From contig NZ_QJRF01000061.1 in the NCBI RefSeq assembly GCF_013393345.1, positions 434,001-498,000 on the forward strand: a stretch of DNA of 64,000 bases, given 5' to 3'. Origin of the DNA: Pseudomonas taiwanensis. GTDB taxonomy: Bacteria; Pseudomonadota; Gammaproteobacteria; Pseudomonadales; Pseudomonadaceae. Positions 25,284 through 34,461 of this stretch are shown in pieces (position 1 is the first letter of the stretch; each line of letters begins with the position of its first letter). The notes beneath the pieces are model-generated. The model was not told the origin of the DNA. It did not search any database and saw nothing but the letters and a program-made list of their open reading frames with translations. Both the position numbers and the translations under genes were made by a program.

Positions 25284-25868
25284 TTACTGCTGCGACAGAA
25301 CCTGACCGATGGTCGGGTCCTTGAAGGCGCGGGTCATGGCATCGCTCAGCACATCGCTCACCAGCTTGGTGTTGGTCTGCTGGTTCGGTGCAGTACCGAA
25401 GCGCTGGTTCAGCGAGGCACCGTACTTGCCGCTGTAGCGGCGGCTGCTGTTCTGCACGTCGACACGGAAACTGGCACTGATGTTGGCCTCGGTGACATAG
25501 GTCTCCTTGGGCGACTGGTACTTCAGGTCAGCCAGGGTCAGGGTCAGTTGCGGGGCGTTATAGGCGTTCGGCGACGGGGTGAAGCCCAGCAAACGCACAG
25601 CGGCCTCGGCCTCGGCTTGCAAGCGCGGCAGGATGTCCTGGCCCTGCACGCTGATGGCGCTGGTATCGGCATAGATGCCGCCACGGGTACCGAGGACCGG
25701 AGAAGGACGACCGTCGGCCACGCGCACCACCACTGGCTGACCTTGGCCAACCGGAGTCAGCGGGCCGGTGAGCTTGGGTTGCGGGCTGAGTTGTTGCGGG
25801 CTGAGGGCACAGCCGACCAGGGTCAGGCTGAGGGCGGCCAGCAGGCCAAGCAACGGGCGTTTCAGCAT
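25284..25868 (-). CDS. YajG-family lipoprotein
   Basis: A 194-residue lipoprotein: signal ALSLTLVGC with the lipidated Cys at about residue 20. The mature part VVVRVADGRPSPVLGTRGG and LTLTLADLKYQSP matches the YajG family of envelope lipoproteins of unknown function. The residue after Cys is Ala, so outer-membrane sorting is expected. GGAGAGA precedes the ATG. It stands alone with its own terminator. Confidence 0.85.
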   Translation of the reverse strand: MLKRPLLGLLAALSLTLVGCALSPQQLSPQPKLTGPLTPVGQGQPVVVRVADGRPSPVLGTRGGIYADTSAISVQGQDILPRLQAEAEAAVRLLGFTPSPNAYNAPQLTLTLADLKYQSPKETYVTEANISASFRVDVQNSSRRYSGKYGASLNQRFGTAPNQQTNTKLVSDVLSDAMTRAFKDPTIGQVLSQQ

Positions 25869-26042
25869 GCTTTTATCTCTCCAGGAATGAAGGCAAAACG
25901 GCCGGCAGTATAACCACCCGGCCGAGGTACTGACAGAGCGCCAGCTCCCATGCAATGTCAGACCGCCATCCGCGAACGCGGTTCCTGTCATTCCCCTGTC
26001 ACGCCCGGCTGGCATAAAGGCGCCAGCCCCACAGGAGTCGTC

Positions 26043-26279
26043 ATGATGTTCCTTCTCTGGTCCTTGTTCGCCCGCCGCCCGCAACGCCGCCGTTTCGCCC
26101 TCGTGGACAACGCTGGGATCTGCCGTGGCCTGCACCACGGTGCCGACCGTCCGGCCAGCGGAAACTGGGTGGAAGTGAGCGAAACCAGCCTCGCCTGGCT
26201 CGACCAGCCGCTGCCCGCCAGCGCCCGCGTCGCACCGGTCGTCAGACAACCTTCGCGCCGCCGCGCGTTGGCAGCCTGA
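26043..26279 (+). CDS. Small basic hypothetical protein
   Basis: A 78-residue protein starting MMFLLWSLFARRPQRRRFAL, Arg-rich at both ends. The ATG has AGGAG at 26032-26036 with good spacing. The body (GNWVEVSETSLAWLDQPLP) looks like a small beta domain. Its position upstream of mqo corresponds to the small gene PA4639 in P. aeruginosa. No known function. Confidence 0.65.
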   Translation: MMFLLWSLFARRPQRRRFALVDNAGICRGLHHGADRPASGNWVEVSETSLAWLDQPLPASARVAPVVRQPSRRRALAA

Positions 26280-26632
26280 CCGGTGGATGAATAAAAGTCA
26301 CACCGAGCGCCCTATTCCGTCCATTTCATCGTTATAATCGCCCCCCGATTATAAGGTCGTCTCCTGATCGGGCCTCGCAACACCGCACCTCGCGCCAGCT
26401 TGGTCATCCGCACAGCCCCACAGAGAGCCGTCCACTTTTCGCGCTGCCACTCGTTGGCTGGCCGCATCCTTCCGCCCGAATTGCAAACGCTTTTTTGCAG
26501 GGACGCATGCGTAGCAACACGTATGCAGACGGAAGCGGCCTGCCTGGGGGTAGCCGATCCTTTTGAGGTTCACGTCTCCAAAAGAGCGTGAGATGACGGT
26601 TTTTCACTACTTCACGAGAGAGTGGCGAGCAA
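26280..26632 (+). promoter_or_regulatory. Long leader/promoter region of mqo
   Basis: A 353-base gap before mqo. It contains a perfect inverted repeat TTATAATCG (26332-26340) and CGATTATAA (26346-26354) around CCCCC. Each arm includes a TATAAT -10 sequence, one on each strand. If 26333-26338 is the -10, the mqo mRNA has a leader of nearly 290 bases. The rest has no gene that I can support; a small RNA or leader control element is possible but not shown. Confidence 0.5.
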
Positions 26633-28150
26633 ATGGCGCAAAACGATTACGAAGCAGTGGACGTGTTGCTGGTCGGGGCCGGCATCATGAGCGCTACGCT
26701 GGCGGTACTGCTGAAAGAGCTCGATCCCGGTATGAAGCTGGAGATCGCCGAACTCCGGGAATCGGGAGCCATCGAAAGCTCCAACCCCTGGAACAACGCA
26801 GGCACCGGTCATGCGGGCCTCTGCGAGCTCAACTACACGCCCCAGGCGGCTGATGGCTCCATCGACATCAAGAAGGCCGCCAACATCAACGCCCAGTTCG
26901 AGGTGTCCAAGCAGTTCTGGGCTTACATGAGCGGCAAGAGCGCGTTCGGCTCGCCCAAGACTTTCATCAACGCCGTTCCGCACCTCTCCTTCGTGCGCGG
27001 TGAAAAGGACACGGCCTTCCTCAAGAAGCGTTTCGAGCTGCTCCGCCAGCACCACGCCTTCAGCGGGATGGAGTACACCGAAGACCGCGCCACCATGGCC
27101 AAATGGACGCCGCTGATGATGAAAGGACGCGACGCGTCCGAGAAAATCGCTGCGACCCGCGCCATGAATGGTACCGACGTCAACTTCGGCGCCGTCACCA
27201 ACCAGCTGCTGCAGTACCTCTCCAGCCTGCAGGACACCCGCGTCAGCTACTTCCAGAAGGTCACCAACCTCAGCCGCACCGACAAGGGCTGGAAAGTCAG
27301 CGTCAAGAACACCGAGACCGGCGCCACTCGTGAAGTGTCCGCGCGCTTCGTGTTCCTCGGTGCCGGCGGTGGTGCCCTGCCGCTGCTGCAGCTCTCCGGC
27401 ATTCCGGAAGGCAAGGGCTTCGGCGGCTTCCCGGTCAGCGGCCAGTGGCTGCGTTGCGACAACCCCGAAGTGGTCAAGCAGCACCAGGCCAAGGTCTACA
27501 GCCAGGCCGAAGTCGGCGCACCGCCGATGTCCGTGCCGCACCTGGACACCCGCGTGGTCGACGGCAAGAAATCCCTGCTGTTCGGACCTTACGCCGGCTT
27601 CACCACCAAGTTCCTCAAGCACGGTTCCTTCATGGACCTGCCGCTTTCGGTCCGTCCGAGCAACCTCCTGCCGATGCTCTCGGTGGCCCGCGACAACATG
27701 GACCTGACTCGCTACCTGATCAAGGAAGTGATGCAGTCCCAGGAGCAGCGCCTGGATGCCCTGCGCAAGTTCTATCCGGACCTGAACCCGGCGGACTGGC
27801 GCCTGGAAGTGGCCGGCCAGCGCGTGCAGATCATCAAGAAGGACGCAGGCAAAGGCGGCGTACTGCAGTTCGGTACCGAGCTGGTCTCGGCCGAAGACGG
27901 CAGCATCGCGGCCCTGCTGGGCGCATCTCCGGGCGCTTCGGTGACCGTTTCCATCATGCTCAACCTGATCGAGCGCTGCTTCGCCGAGCAGGCGCGTTCC
28001 GAGCAATGGACGGCCAAGCTGAAGGAAATCTTCCCGGCTCGCGAAAAGGCCCTGGAAAGCGATGCAGCCCTGTACCGCGAAGTCAGCGCCCGCTCCGATG
28101 CGGCGCTTGGCCTGACCAGCGTCGACACCGCGACCCAGAGCATCGCCTGA
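26633..28150 (+). CDS. mqo: Malate:quinone oxidoreductase
   Basis: A 505-residue FAD-dependent, membrane-associated enzyme that oxidises L-malate to oxaloacetate and passes electrons to quinone in the TCA cycle. The FAD-binding start [19 protein letters not shown] carries GxGxxS/G, and [20 protein letters not shown] and [16 protein letters not shown] are typical Mqo segments. Length fits the family. Synteny with PA4640 (mqoB) supports the call. The gene stands alone with a long leader and a strong terminator. Confidence 0.95.
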   Translation: MAQNDYEAVDVLLVGAGIMSATLAVLLKELDPGMKLEIAELRESGAIESSNPWNNAGTGHAGLCELNYTPQAADGSIDIKKAANINAQFEVSKQFWAYMSGKSAFGSPKTFINAVPHLSFVRGEKDTAFLKKRFELLRQHHAFSGMEYTEDRATMAKWTPLMMKGRDASEKIAATRAMNGTDVNFGAVTNQLLQYLSSLQDTRVSYFQKVTNLSRTDKGWKVSVKNTETGATREVSARFVFLGAGGGALPLLQLSGIPEGKGFGGFPVSGQWLRCDNPEVVKQHQAKVYSQAEVGAPPMSVPHLDTRVVDGKKSLLFGPYAGFTTKFLKHGSFMDLPLSVRPSNLLPMLSVARDNMDLTRYLIKEVMQSQEQRLDALRKFYPDLNPADWRLEVAGQRVQIIKKDAGKGGVLQFGTELVSAEDGSIAALLGASPGASVTVSIMLNLIERCFAEQARSEQWTAKLKEIFPAREKALESDAALYREVSARSDAALGLTSVDTATQSIA

Positions 28151-28171
28151 GTCCCGGCAGCACGCTGAAAG

Positions 28172-28197
28172 AAAAACCGCCCTTCGGGGCGGTTTTT
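28172..28197 (+). terminator. Terminator after mqo
   Basis: AAAAACCGCCC pairs with GGGCGGTTTTT around a TTCG tetraloop, 21 bases after the mqo stop, with a six-T tail. Confidence 0.93.
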
Positions 28198-28220
28198 TGT
28201 TGCCCGCAGAAACGCTTTTC

Positions 28221-28321
28221 GTAGGAGCGAGCTCTGCTCGCGAACGCTCGCATCCGTGAATGTTGTCCGCGCCAATGTCCGCCTTGTCCGCATGGGTATC
28301 GCTCCGCTCCACCCATCCTAC
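28221..28321. repeat. REP unit and GATGGGTATCGCT-family unit
   Basis: A single REP unit (GTAGGAGCGAGCTCTGCTCGCGAA) at 28221-28244, and 46 bases further CATGGGTATCGCTCCGCTCCACCCATCCTACG at 28291-28321, which shares its core with the repeat at 17446-17462 and is related to the unit at 55305. Both lie between convergent genes. Confidence 0.75.
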
Positions 28322-28349
28322 GGTTCTAGGGCCAGTCCCCGCGCCCATG

Positions 28350-28375
28350 AAAAAGCCCGCTCAATGGCGGGCTCT
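28350..28375 (-). terminator. Terminator after the PA4642-family gene
   Basis: AGCCCGC and GCGGGCT pair around six bases; the minus strand continues with TTTTTCATG. It lies just beyond the stop of the PA4642-like gene. Confidence 0.8.
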
Positions 28376-28392
28376 TCAACAGCGCAAAGGGA

Positions 28393-28680
28393 TCAGCCGC
28401 GAGCGGCCTTGATCACTTCGATATAGGGCTCAGCCTGGCGCTGGTCCTGGATCAGGGCGATGAAGTCGTTGCCCTTCTCATCCTTGGCGTTGAGGTCGTA
28501 ACCCGCTTCGACGAAGAAGCCGACGAAACGCTCGAAGTCGTCGATACGCAGGCCACGGTAGGCCTTGATCAGCTTGTGCAGCGAAGGCGGAGTGGAGTCG
28601 GCCGGCTCGACCGCGAGGAACAGCTTGATCGAGTCTTCGGAGATTTCTTCGCCAATCACCTGCTTCTTGTCTTTACGCAT
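28393..28680 (-). CDS. PA4642-family hypothetical protein
   Basis: A 95-residue soluble acidic-basic protein (KLFLAVEPADSTPPSLHKLI, then LRIDDFERFVGFFVEAGYDL, then AKDEKGNDFIALI) that matches the PA4642 family, conserved in gamma-proteobacteria. The second half resembles a single ankyrin-like unit. No function is known. Its place next to mqo is conserved with P. aeruginosa. Confidence 0.8.
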   Translation of the reverse strand: MRKDKKQVIGEEISEDSIKLFLAVEPADSTPPSLHKLIKAYRGLRIDDFERFVGFFVEAGYDLNAKDEKGNDFIALIQDQRQAEPYIEVIKAARG

Positions 28681-28743
28681 CGCTCACATCTCTCGGGCCG
28701 GGTATCACGGGGCGGGCAGTTTACCCCCGCCGGGCCTGCGCGC

Positions 28744-29232
28744 TCAACGCAGGCGTACCGCTCCGCTGTGCAGATCGGCCCAGACATGACCATTGGGGTA
28801 GCTGAGGAACTGGCAGTACACCGGCCCGTTACGCAGCAGATCGAGCACCGCCGCATACTGCGTCATCGGATAGTTCAGGCTGAGGATGCGGGTCTGCGGG
28901 TCGTAGCCGGGCTTCTTCAGGCTCTTGCCCTCGGCATCGAACTGGATCACCACCTGCCGCACGTCGGCGCCCTTGCTGAGCGGCTTGCCCTTGAGGCGCA
29001 GCACGGCGGGCGAGGTGATGGGAATCGGCTGCTGGTTGGACTGGCGCTGGCTGCCCAGCACGACCGAGTACTCGGTGATCTGGATCAGTTGCTGCTGATC
29101 GGGCTGCTCCTGACGCAGCGAGAGGTCGTCGGGGGGCAGGAACTGGGCATGCATGGGAGCATTTTCGGCGGCGGCCAACGGCAGGCTCAGGAGAAGGGCC
29201 AAGCAGGCCCCGAAACGCAAGGGAAGCAACAT
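28744..29232 (-). CDS. Secreted hypothetical protein (PA4643-like)
   Basis: A 162-residue exported protein: signal peptide FGACLALLLSLPLAAA, then a beta-rich body (QLIQITEYSVVLGSQRQ, QVVIQFDAEGKSLKKPGYDP). A single Cys sits near residue 143 (GPVYCQFLSY). I know no function. Position matches PA4643. It is divergent from the SulP transporter gene. Confidence 0.7.
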   Translation of the reverse strand: MLLPLRFGACLALLLSLPLAAAENAPMHAQFLPPDDLSLRQEQPDQQQLIQITEYSVVLGSQRQSNQQPIPITSPAVLRLKGKPLSKGADVRQVVIQFDAEGKSLKKPGYDPQTRILSLNYPMTQYAAVLDLLRNGPVYCQFLSYPNGHVWADLHSGAVRLR

Positions 29233-29358
29233 CGAAGACTCCGGATTCAGCGGGCGAACACTCTAGCACGGGGTTTTCGGACAGCGGCATTCGACCCTTG
29301 CCGACTTACCTCTCGGAGCTTGCCTCCTATACTCGGGACCTCAGCCACAGGAGCGACC

Positions 29359-31113
29359 ATGTCCCGATACCTCCCTCCCCTGTTCGCGGCCTTGCGCCAG
29401 ACGTTGCGCGAGGGCTACTCCCTGGCCGACCTGCGCGGCGACCTGTCTGCCGGTGTCACCGTCGGCATCATCGCCATCCCCCTGGCCATGGCGCTGGCCA
29501 TCGCGGTCGGCGTGGCGCCGCAACATGGCCTCTACACGGTACTGCTGGCGGCGCCGCTGATCGCCCTTACTGGAGGCTCGCGCTTCAATATTTCCGGACC
29601 TACCGCCGCCTTCGTGGTGATCCTGCTGCCCATCACCCAGCAGTTCGGGCTTGGCGGCCTGCTGCTCTGCACGCTGATGGCAGGGCTGATTCTCATCGCC
29701 ATGGGACTGGCACGTCTTGGCCGGCTGATCCAGTTCATCCCCTACCCGGTGACGCTGGGGTTCACTGCCGGCATCGGCATCGTCATCGCCACCTTGCAGA
29801 TCAAGGACCTGCTCGGCCTGCAGTTGCCCGGGACGCCGCAGAACTACGTGGACCAGTTGCACCTGCTGGCCGGAGCCCTGCCGACCGCGCACCTGGGTGA
29901 TGCCCTGGTGGCCGTCACCTGCTTGGCCGTACTGGTGATCTGGCCGCGCCTGGTTCCCAAGGTCCCGGGCCATCTCGTGGCGTTGGCGCTGGGGGCCTTG
30001 CTCGGACTGCTGCTGGAAGCCCTGGGCATTCCCGTTGCGACCCTCGGCGAGCGCTTCAGCCATGTCGTGGACGGCATCCGCCATCCCGGCATTCCGCCCT
30101 TCCTGCCAACATTCGCCTGGCCGTGGCTACTGCCCGGCCCCGATGGCCAGCCCCTGGGCCTGTCGTTCGAACTGATCCGCCAGTTGCTGGCCCCGGCCTT
30201 CGCCATCGCCATGCTCGGTGCCATCGAGTCGCTGCTTTGCGCCGTGGTGGCGGATGGCATGGCGGGTACACGCCACGATCCCAATGCAGAACTGCTCGGC
30301 CAGGGTCTGGGTAACCTGATCGCGCCACTGTTCGGCGGTATCACCGCCACCGCGGCAATCGCCCGCAGCGCGGCCAACGTGCGCGCCGGTGCCCGTTCGC
30401 CCCTCGCAGCCATCATCCATACCGGCGTTGTACTGCTGGCGATGCTGCTGCTCGCGCCGTTGTTCAGCTACCTGCCCATGGCGGCGCTGGCGGCACTGCT
30501 GTTGATGGTGGCGTGGAACATGAGCGAAGCGCGGCACGTGGCGCACACCCTGCGCATAGCCCCGCGCAACGACGTGCTGGTCCTGCTCACCTGCCTGGTG
30601 CTGACAGTGCTGTTCGACATGGTGTTGGCAGTCGGCGTCGGCCTGCTGCTGGCCGCCGGCCTGTTCATCAAGCGCATGAGCGACCTTACCGACACCGCGC
30701 CCCTGCCCCGCCACTTTCACGAGGCCCTGCGCGATCTGCCCGAACAGGTACTGGTCTACGCCATTCGTGGGCCACTGTTCTTCGGCGCTGCAGAAAAAGC
30801 GCTGAGCGTGCTGCGCCGCTTAAATCCCGAGGTGAAGGTGGTGATCGTCGAAATGTCGGCGGTACCGATGCTGGACATGACCGCGCTGGCGGCCCTGGAA
30901 AACCTGCTGCACGACTACGGTCGCCAGGGCATCGGATTGGTGCTGGTCGGCACCTCGCCCCGAGTGCGGTTGAAACTACGCCGCGCAGGCGTGCATCGGG
31001 AGACGGGAAAACTGGCCTACGTGAAAACCCTGGAACAGGCTCGCGCCAAGGCATTGCGATGGCTGGAGCCTGAGGAGTCTCAGTTGAACAGAGAGGTCAT
31101 CCAGGCCAGGTAG
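29359..31113 (+). CDS. dauA: SulP-family anion transporter, DauA-like
   Basis: A 584-residue SLC26/SulP transporter: about 14 membrane helices, then a cytoplasmic STAS domain (from about residue 450; VEMSAVPMLDMTALAALEN). SAGVTVGIIAIPLAMALAIA and the signature FNISGPTAAFVVIL near the N terminus fit the family. Layout and length are close to E. coli DauA, an aerobic C4-dicarboxylate transporter; sulfate or bicarbonate are other options. CAGGAG precedes the ATG. The last 34 bases overlap the convergent wbuC-like gene. Confidence 0.85.
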   Translation: MSRYLPPLFAALRQTLREGYSLADLRGDLSAGVTVGIIAIPLAMALAIAVGVAPQHGLYTVLLAAPLIALTGGSRFNISGPTAAFVVILLPITQQFGLGGLLLCTLMAGLILIAMGLARLGRLIQFIPYPVTLGFTAGIGIVIATLQIKDLLGLQLPGTPQNYVDQLHLLAGALPTAHLGDALVAVTCLAVLVIWPRLVPKVPGHLVALALGALLGLLLEALGIPVATLGERFSHVVDGIRHPGIPPFLPTFAWPWLLPGPDGQPLGLSFELIRQLLAPAFAIAMLGAIESLLCAVVADGMAGTRHDPNAELLGQGLGNLIAPLFGGITATAAIARSAANVRAGARSPLAAIIHTGVVLLAMLLLAPLFSYLPMAALAALLLMVAWNMSEARHVAHTLRIAPRNDVLVLLTCLVLTVLFDMVLAVGVGLLLAAGLFIKRMSDLTDTAPLPRHFHEALRDLPEQVLVYAIRGPLFFGAAEKALSVLRRLNPEVKVVIVEMSAVPMLDMTALAALENLLHDYGRQGIGLVLVGTSPRVRLKLRRAGVHRETGKLAYVKTLEQARAKALRWLEPEESQLNREVIQAR

Positions 31114-31553
31114 TCCGCCACGCCCGCTTCACCCTCGCGGGGTGACCAGGCGGGCAATTCACCTTCGCCCACCGGACGATAAGGACCCGCCTTGCATTCG
31201 AACAGGATGGTGTCCGGTTCCAGCGCCACCAGCGCGTGGAACACCCCCGGTGGCACGTCGACGCCAACGCAGTCACCACCCGCCTCGAGTTCACGCTGGT
31301 CGATCACCTTGCCGTCTTCGTCGAAGATCAGCAGGCCCAGGCGTCCCTTGATCACCAGCAGGCTTTCCGCTTTGTCGGCGGACAGGTGACGGTGCGGGGG
31401 GATGTAGGTTCCGGGCTGCAACCCCACCGCCAGGCGATGGCAGGGCTCTTCCATGGCGTGGAAGTTGTGATGCTGGCGCTTGCGCGGGCTTGCCGCGGCC
31501 TTCTCGGCCAACTCGGTGAACAGGGCCTGATCAAGGAAGCGCGGCGAACTCAT
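31080..31553 (-). CDS. WbuC-family cupin metalloprotein
   Basis: A 157-residue protein with the WbuC/cupin pattern: RKRQHHNFHAMEEPCHRLAV, then the metal-site stretch YIPPHRHLSADKAESLLVIKG and a second motif PPGVFHALVALEPDTILFE. Family members lie in O-antigen clusters in other bacteria, where the role is unclear; here it stands next to hpt. Its 3' end overlaps the convergent dauA-like gene by 34 bases. Confidence 0.8.
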   Translation of the reverse strand: MSSPRFLDQALFTELAEKAAASPRKRQHHNFHAMEEPCHRLAVGLQPGTYIPPHRHLSADKAESLLVIKGRLGLLIFDEDGKVIDQRELEAGGDCVGVDVPPGVFHALVALEPDTILFECKAGPYRPVGEGELPAWSPREGEAGVADYLAWMTSLFN

Positions 31554-31556
31554 GGC

Positions 31557-32114
31557 TCAGAGTCCCTTGACCGCGAAGATGCCGGCGGCGTTGCGCCAGT
31601 AGCCCTTGTAGTCCATGCCGTAGCCGAAGATGTAGCGGTCTTCGCAGGGCAGGCCCACGTAGTCGGCCTTCAGGTCCGGGCGGGCCTTGCGGTCGTGGGT
31701 CTTGTCGATCAGCACGGCGGTGTGCACCTTGGCAGCCCCGGCGTGTTTGCAGAAATCGATGATGGCCGCCAGCGTGTGCCCCTCGTCGAGGATGTCGTCG
31801 ATGATCAGCACATCGCGATCGATGAAGGAGATTTCCGGCTTGGCTTTCCAGAACAACTCGCCGCCGCTGGTTTCGTTGCGGTAACGGGTGGCGTGCAGGT
31901 AGGACAGCTCCAGCGGGAAGTCCAGCTTGGGCAGCAGCTTGCCGGCGAAGATCAGGCCGCCGTTCATCACGCAGAACACCACCGGGTTGCGTTCGGCCAG
32001 TTCGCCGTTGATGGCGGTGGCGACCTGGGCGATGGCCGCCTCGACCTGGGCGTCGGTGTACAGGCAATCGGCTTCGGCCCTTACCTGGCGGATGTGTGCG
32101 AGATCGGCGGACAT
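31557..32114 (-). CDS. hpt: Hypoxanthine-guanine phosphoribosyltransferase
   Basis: A 185-residue purine salvage enzyme that joins hypoxanthine or guanine to PRPP. The PRPP loop is VLIIDDILDEGHTLAAI. MNGGLIFAG is the flexible N-terminal motif and IFGYGMDYKGYWRN the base-binding end. The ATG at 32114 is the family start; the longer frame upstream lacks similarity. The cupin gene follows after only three bases, so the two form one unit. Position agrees with PA4645. Confidence 0.93.
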   Translation of the reverse strand: MSADLAHIRQVRAEADCLYTDAQVEAAIAQVATAINGELAERNPVVFCVMNGGLIFAGKLLPKLDFPLELSYLHATRYRNETSGGELFWKAKPEISFIDRDVLIIDDILDEGHTLAAIIDFCKHAGAAKVHTAVLIDKTHDRKARPDLKADYVGLPCEDRYIFGYGMDYKGYWRNAAGIFAVKGL

Positions 32115-32393
32115 GGCAATTCCTCTGGGTTCTGCGGGGAACAGGCAGGGTTCCCGATGAAAACTTGAACGGGGCGTCAAGATAAAAGTCGGCAAAGGTA
32201 CTCATCCGCCTGCCTCGGAGCAAGTCCCGACAGACGAGTGTCGACCATACTGCAGCAGGCTGCTGCCGCGTGTGACAGTTCCTTGCATCGCCGCGACATC
32301 CGGGGCCTGGACCCACCAGTCAGTGCAGCACAGCCCGTGATCAATGAATTAAGCTAACGCAATTTTTTTGCCAGCCCGCCGGAGAACCTTCCC

Positions 32394-33032
32394 ATGCCCA
32401 TCCGTGAGATCCGCCACCCGCTGATCCGCCACAAGCTCGGCCTGATGCGCCGCGCCGACATCAGCACCAAGAACTTCCGCGAACTGGCACAGGAAGTCGG
32501 CGCCCTGCTGACTTACGAAGCGACCAACGACCTGCCCCTGGAAAACTATGAAATCCAGGGTTGGGCCGGCACCGTGCAGGTGGAGAAGATCGCCGGCAAG
32601 AAGATCACCGTCGTGCCCATCCTGCGCGCTGGCATCGGCATGCTGGACGGCGTCCTCAGCCTGATCCCGGGTGCCAAGGTCAGCGCCGTGGGCGTGGCCC
32701 GCAATGAAGAAACCCTGGAAGCCCACACCTACCTGGAAAAACTGGCGCCGGAGATCGACGAGCGACTGGCATTGATCATCGACCCGATGCTGGCCACCGG
32801 CGGTTCCATGGTCGCCACCATCGACCTGCTCAAGCGCGCCGGCTGCAAGGAGATCCGCGCGATGGTGCTGGTCGCCGCGCCGGAAGGCATCAAGGTGGTC
32901 AACGATGCCCACCCGGACGTGATGATCTTCACTGCGTCCATCGATCAGAAGCTCAACGAGCACGGCTACATCATCCCCGGCCTCGGGGATGCCGGCGACA
33001 AGATCTTCGGCACCAAGCAGAAGGAAAACTGA
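32394..33032 (+). CDS. upp: Uracil phosphoribosyltransferase
   Basis: A 212-residue enzyme that makes UMP from uracil and PRPP. The PRPP-binding motif [19 protein letters not shown] and the C-terminal uracil-binding [17 protein letters not shown] are intact, as is [11 protein letters not shown]. Only three bases separate it from uraA, so the two are co-transcribed for uracil uptake and capture. Confidence 0.97.
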   Translation: MPIREIRHPLIRHKLGLMRRADISTKNFRELAQEVGALLTYEATNDLPLENYEIQGWAGTVQVEKIAGKKITVVPILRAGIGMLDGVLSLIPGAKVSAVGVARNEETLEAHTYLEKLAPEIDERLALIIDPMLATGGSMVATIDLLKRAGCKEIRAMVLVAAPEGIKVVNDAHPDVMIFTASIDQKLNEHGYIIPGLGDAGDKIFGTKQKEN

Positions 33033-33035
33033 TCG

Positions 33036-34313
33036 ATGAGCGACGACTTCAAGGACCCGCTCTGGCGCCAGGTCATTTCCGGCGCCCAGATGCTTTTCGT
33101 GGCTTTCGGCGCCCTGGTGCTGATGCCGCTGATCACCGGACTGGACCCGAACGTAGCGCTCTTCACCGCCGGTCTCGGTACCTTGCTGTTCCAGCTGGTT
33201 ACCGGGCGCCAGGTGCCGGTCTTCCTGGCCTCCAGCTTCGCCTTCATCACCCCCATCATCCTCGCCAAGGGCCAGTTCGGCCTGGCCGCGACAATGGGCG
33301 GCGTGGTGGCGGCGGGCTTCGTCTACACCTTCCTCGGCCTCGCGGTGAAGATCAAAGGCACCGGCTTTATCGACCGCTTGCTGCCGCCGGTAGTGATTGG
33401 CCCGGTGGTGATTTCCATCGGCCTGGCCATGGCCCCCATCGCCGCCAACATGGCGATGGGCAAGGGCGGTGACGGCGCCGAGCTGATCCCCTATGCCACC
33501 GCCATGTGGATCTCCATGCCGGCGCTGCTCACCACCTTGATCGTCGCCGTGTTCGGCAAGGGCATCTTCCGCCTGGTGCCGATCATCTCCGGCGTGATCG
33601 TCGGCTTCGCCCTGTCCTTCTGGTTCGGCGTGGTGGACACCGCGAAGATCGCCGCCGCCCCCTGGCTGGAACTGCCGAACTTCACCGCCCCCGAGTTCAA
33701 CCTGCAGGCCATCCTGTTCATCGTCCCGGTGGCACTGGCCCCGGCCATCGAGCACATCGGCGGCGTGATCGCCGTGGGCAGCGTGACCGGCCGCAACTAC
33801 CTCAAGACGCCCGGCCTGCACCGCACCCTGCTCGGCGACGGCTTGGCCACGTCGGCCGCCGGCCTGTTCGGTGGCCCGCCGAACACCACCTATGCCGAAG
33901 TGACCGGCGCCGTGATGCTGACCAAGAACTACAACCCGAAGATCATGACCTGGGCAGCGGTCTTCGCCGTCGGCCTGGCCTTCATCGGCAAGTTCGGCGC
34001 CATCCTGCAGAGCATCCCGGTACCGGTCATGGGCGGCATCCTCTGCCTGCTGTTCGGCTCCATTGCAGCGGTTGGCCTGAACACCATGATCCGCCACCAG
34101 GTGGACCTGGCCGAAGCCCGCAACCTGGTGATCGTCTCCGTCACCCTGGTGTTCGGCATCGGCGGCATGCTGGTGGGCACAGGTACCGGCCAGGACGACT
34201 TCGGCCTGAAAGGCATCGCCCTCTGCGCCATCGTCGCCATCGCCCTCAACCTGATTCTGCCGGGGCACCAGACCTGGAAGCATCAAGCTGCGGACGACGC
34301 GCCGCATATCTGA
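33036..34313 (+). CDS. uraA: Uracil permease (NCS2 family)
   Basis: A 425-residue inner-membrane uracil:proton symporter. The family signature QxxxxxxVGxVTGR is present as GGVIAVGSVTGRNY with the preceding Glu in APAIEHIGG. FGGPPNTTYAEVTGAV is the conserved substrate-site helix. It directly follows upp, forming a two-gene salvage operon closed by a perfect 15-pair terminator. Confidence 0.95.
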   Translation: MSDDFKDPLWRQVISGAQMLFVAFGALVLMPLITGLDPNVALFTAGLGTLLFQLVTGRQVPVFLASSFAFITPIILAKGQFGLAATMGGVVAAGFVYTFLGLAVKIKGTGFIDRLLPPVVIGPVVISIGLAMAPIAANMAMGKGGDGAELIPYATAMWISMPALLTTLIVAVFGKGIFRLVPIISGVIVGFALSFWFGVVDTAKIAAAPWLELPNFTAPEFNLQAILFIVPVALAPAIEHIGGVIAVGSVTGRNYLKTPGLHRTLLGDGLATSAAGLFGGPPNTTYAEVTGAVMLTKNYNPKIMTWAAVFAVGLAFIGKFGAILQSIPVPVMGGILCLLFGSIAAVGLNTMIRHQVDLAEARNLVIVSVTLVFGIGGMLVGTGTGQDDFGLKGIALCAIVAIALNLILPGHQTWKHQAADDAPHI

Positions 34314-34325
34314 GGCCGCGCCATG

Positions 34326-34359
34326 AAAGAAAAGCCCCGCGAATGCGGGGCTTTTCTTT
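34326..34359 (+). terminator. Terminator of the upp-uraA operon
   Basis: AAAGAAAAGCCCCGC pairs without mismatch with GCGGGGCTTTTCTTT around GAAT, 12 bases after the uraA stop. Confidence 0.95.
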
Positions 34360-34382
34360 TGCCGGTTGGGTAACGCCGCACT

Positions 34383-34461
34383 GTAGGTTGTGGCTGAGCT
34401 ATGCGAAGCCCAACAATCCGAAACACTGCGTTGGGCTTCGCTGCACTCAGCCGCAACCTAC
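34383..34461. repeat. Long palindrome of the GTAGGTTGTGGCTGAG family
   Basis: The left arm starts GTAGGTTGTGGCTGAG and holds CGAAGCCCAAC. The right arm holds GTTGGGCTTCG and ends CTCAGCCGCAACCTAC. The two arms are close to exact reverse complements over some 30 bases each. A single arm recurs at 22305. The outer end of the right arm supplies the stop codon of the neighbouring MFS gene. Confidence 0.85.

Noticed and set aside
26400-26591. Small plus-strand frame in the mqo leader
   Set aside because: No ribosome site, no family resemblance, and the codon use is unlike real genes nearby.
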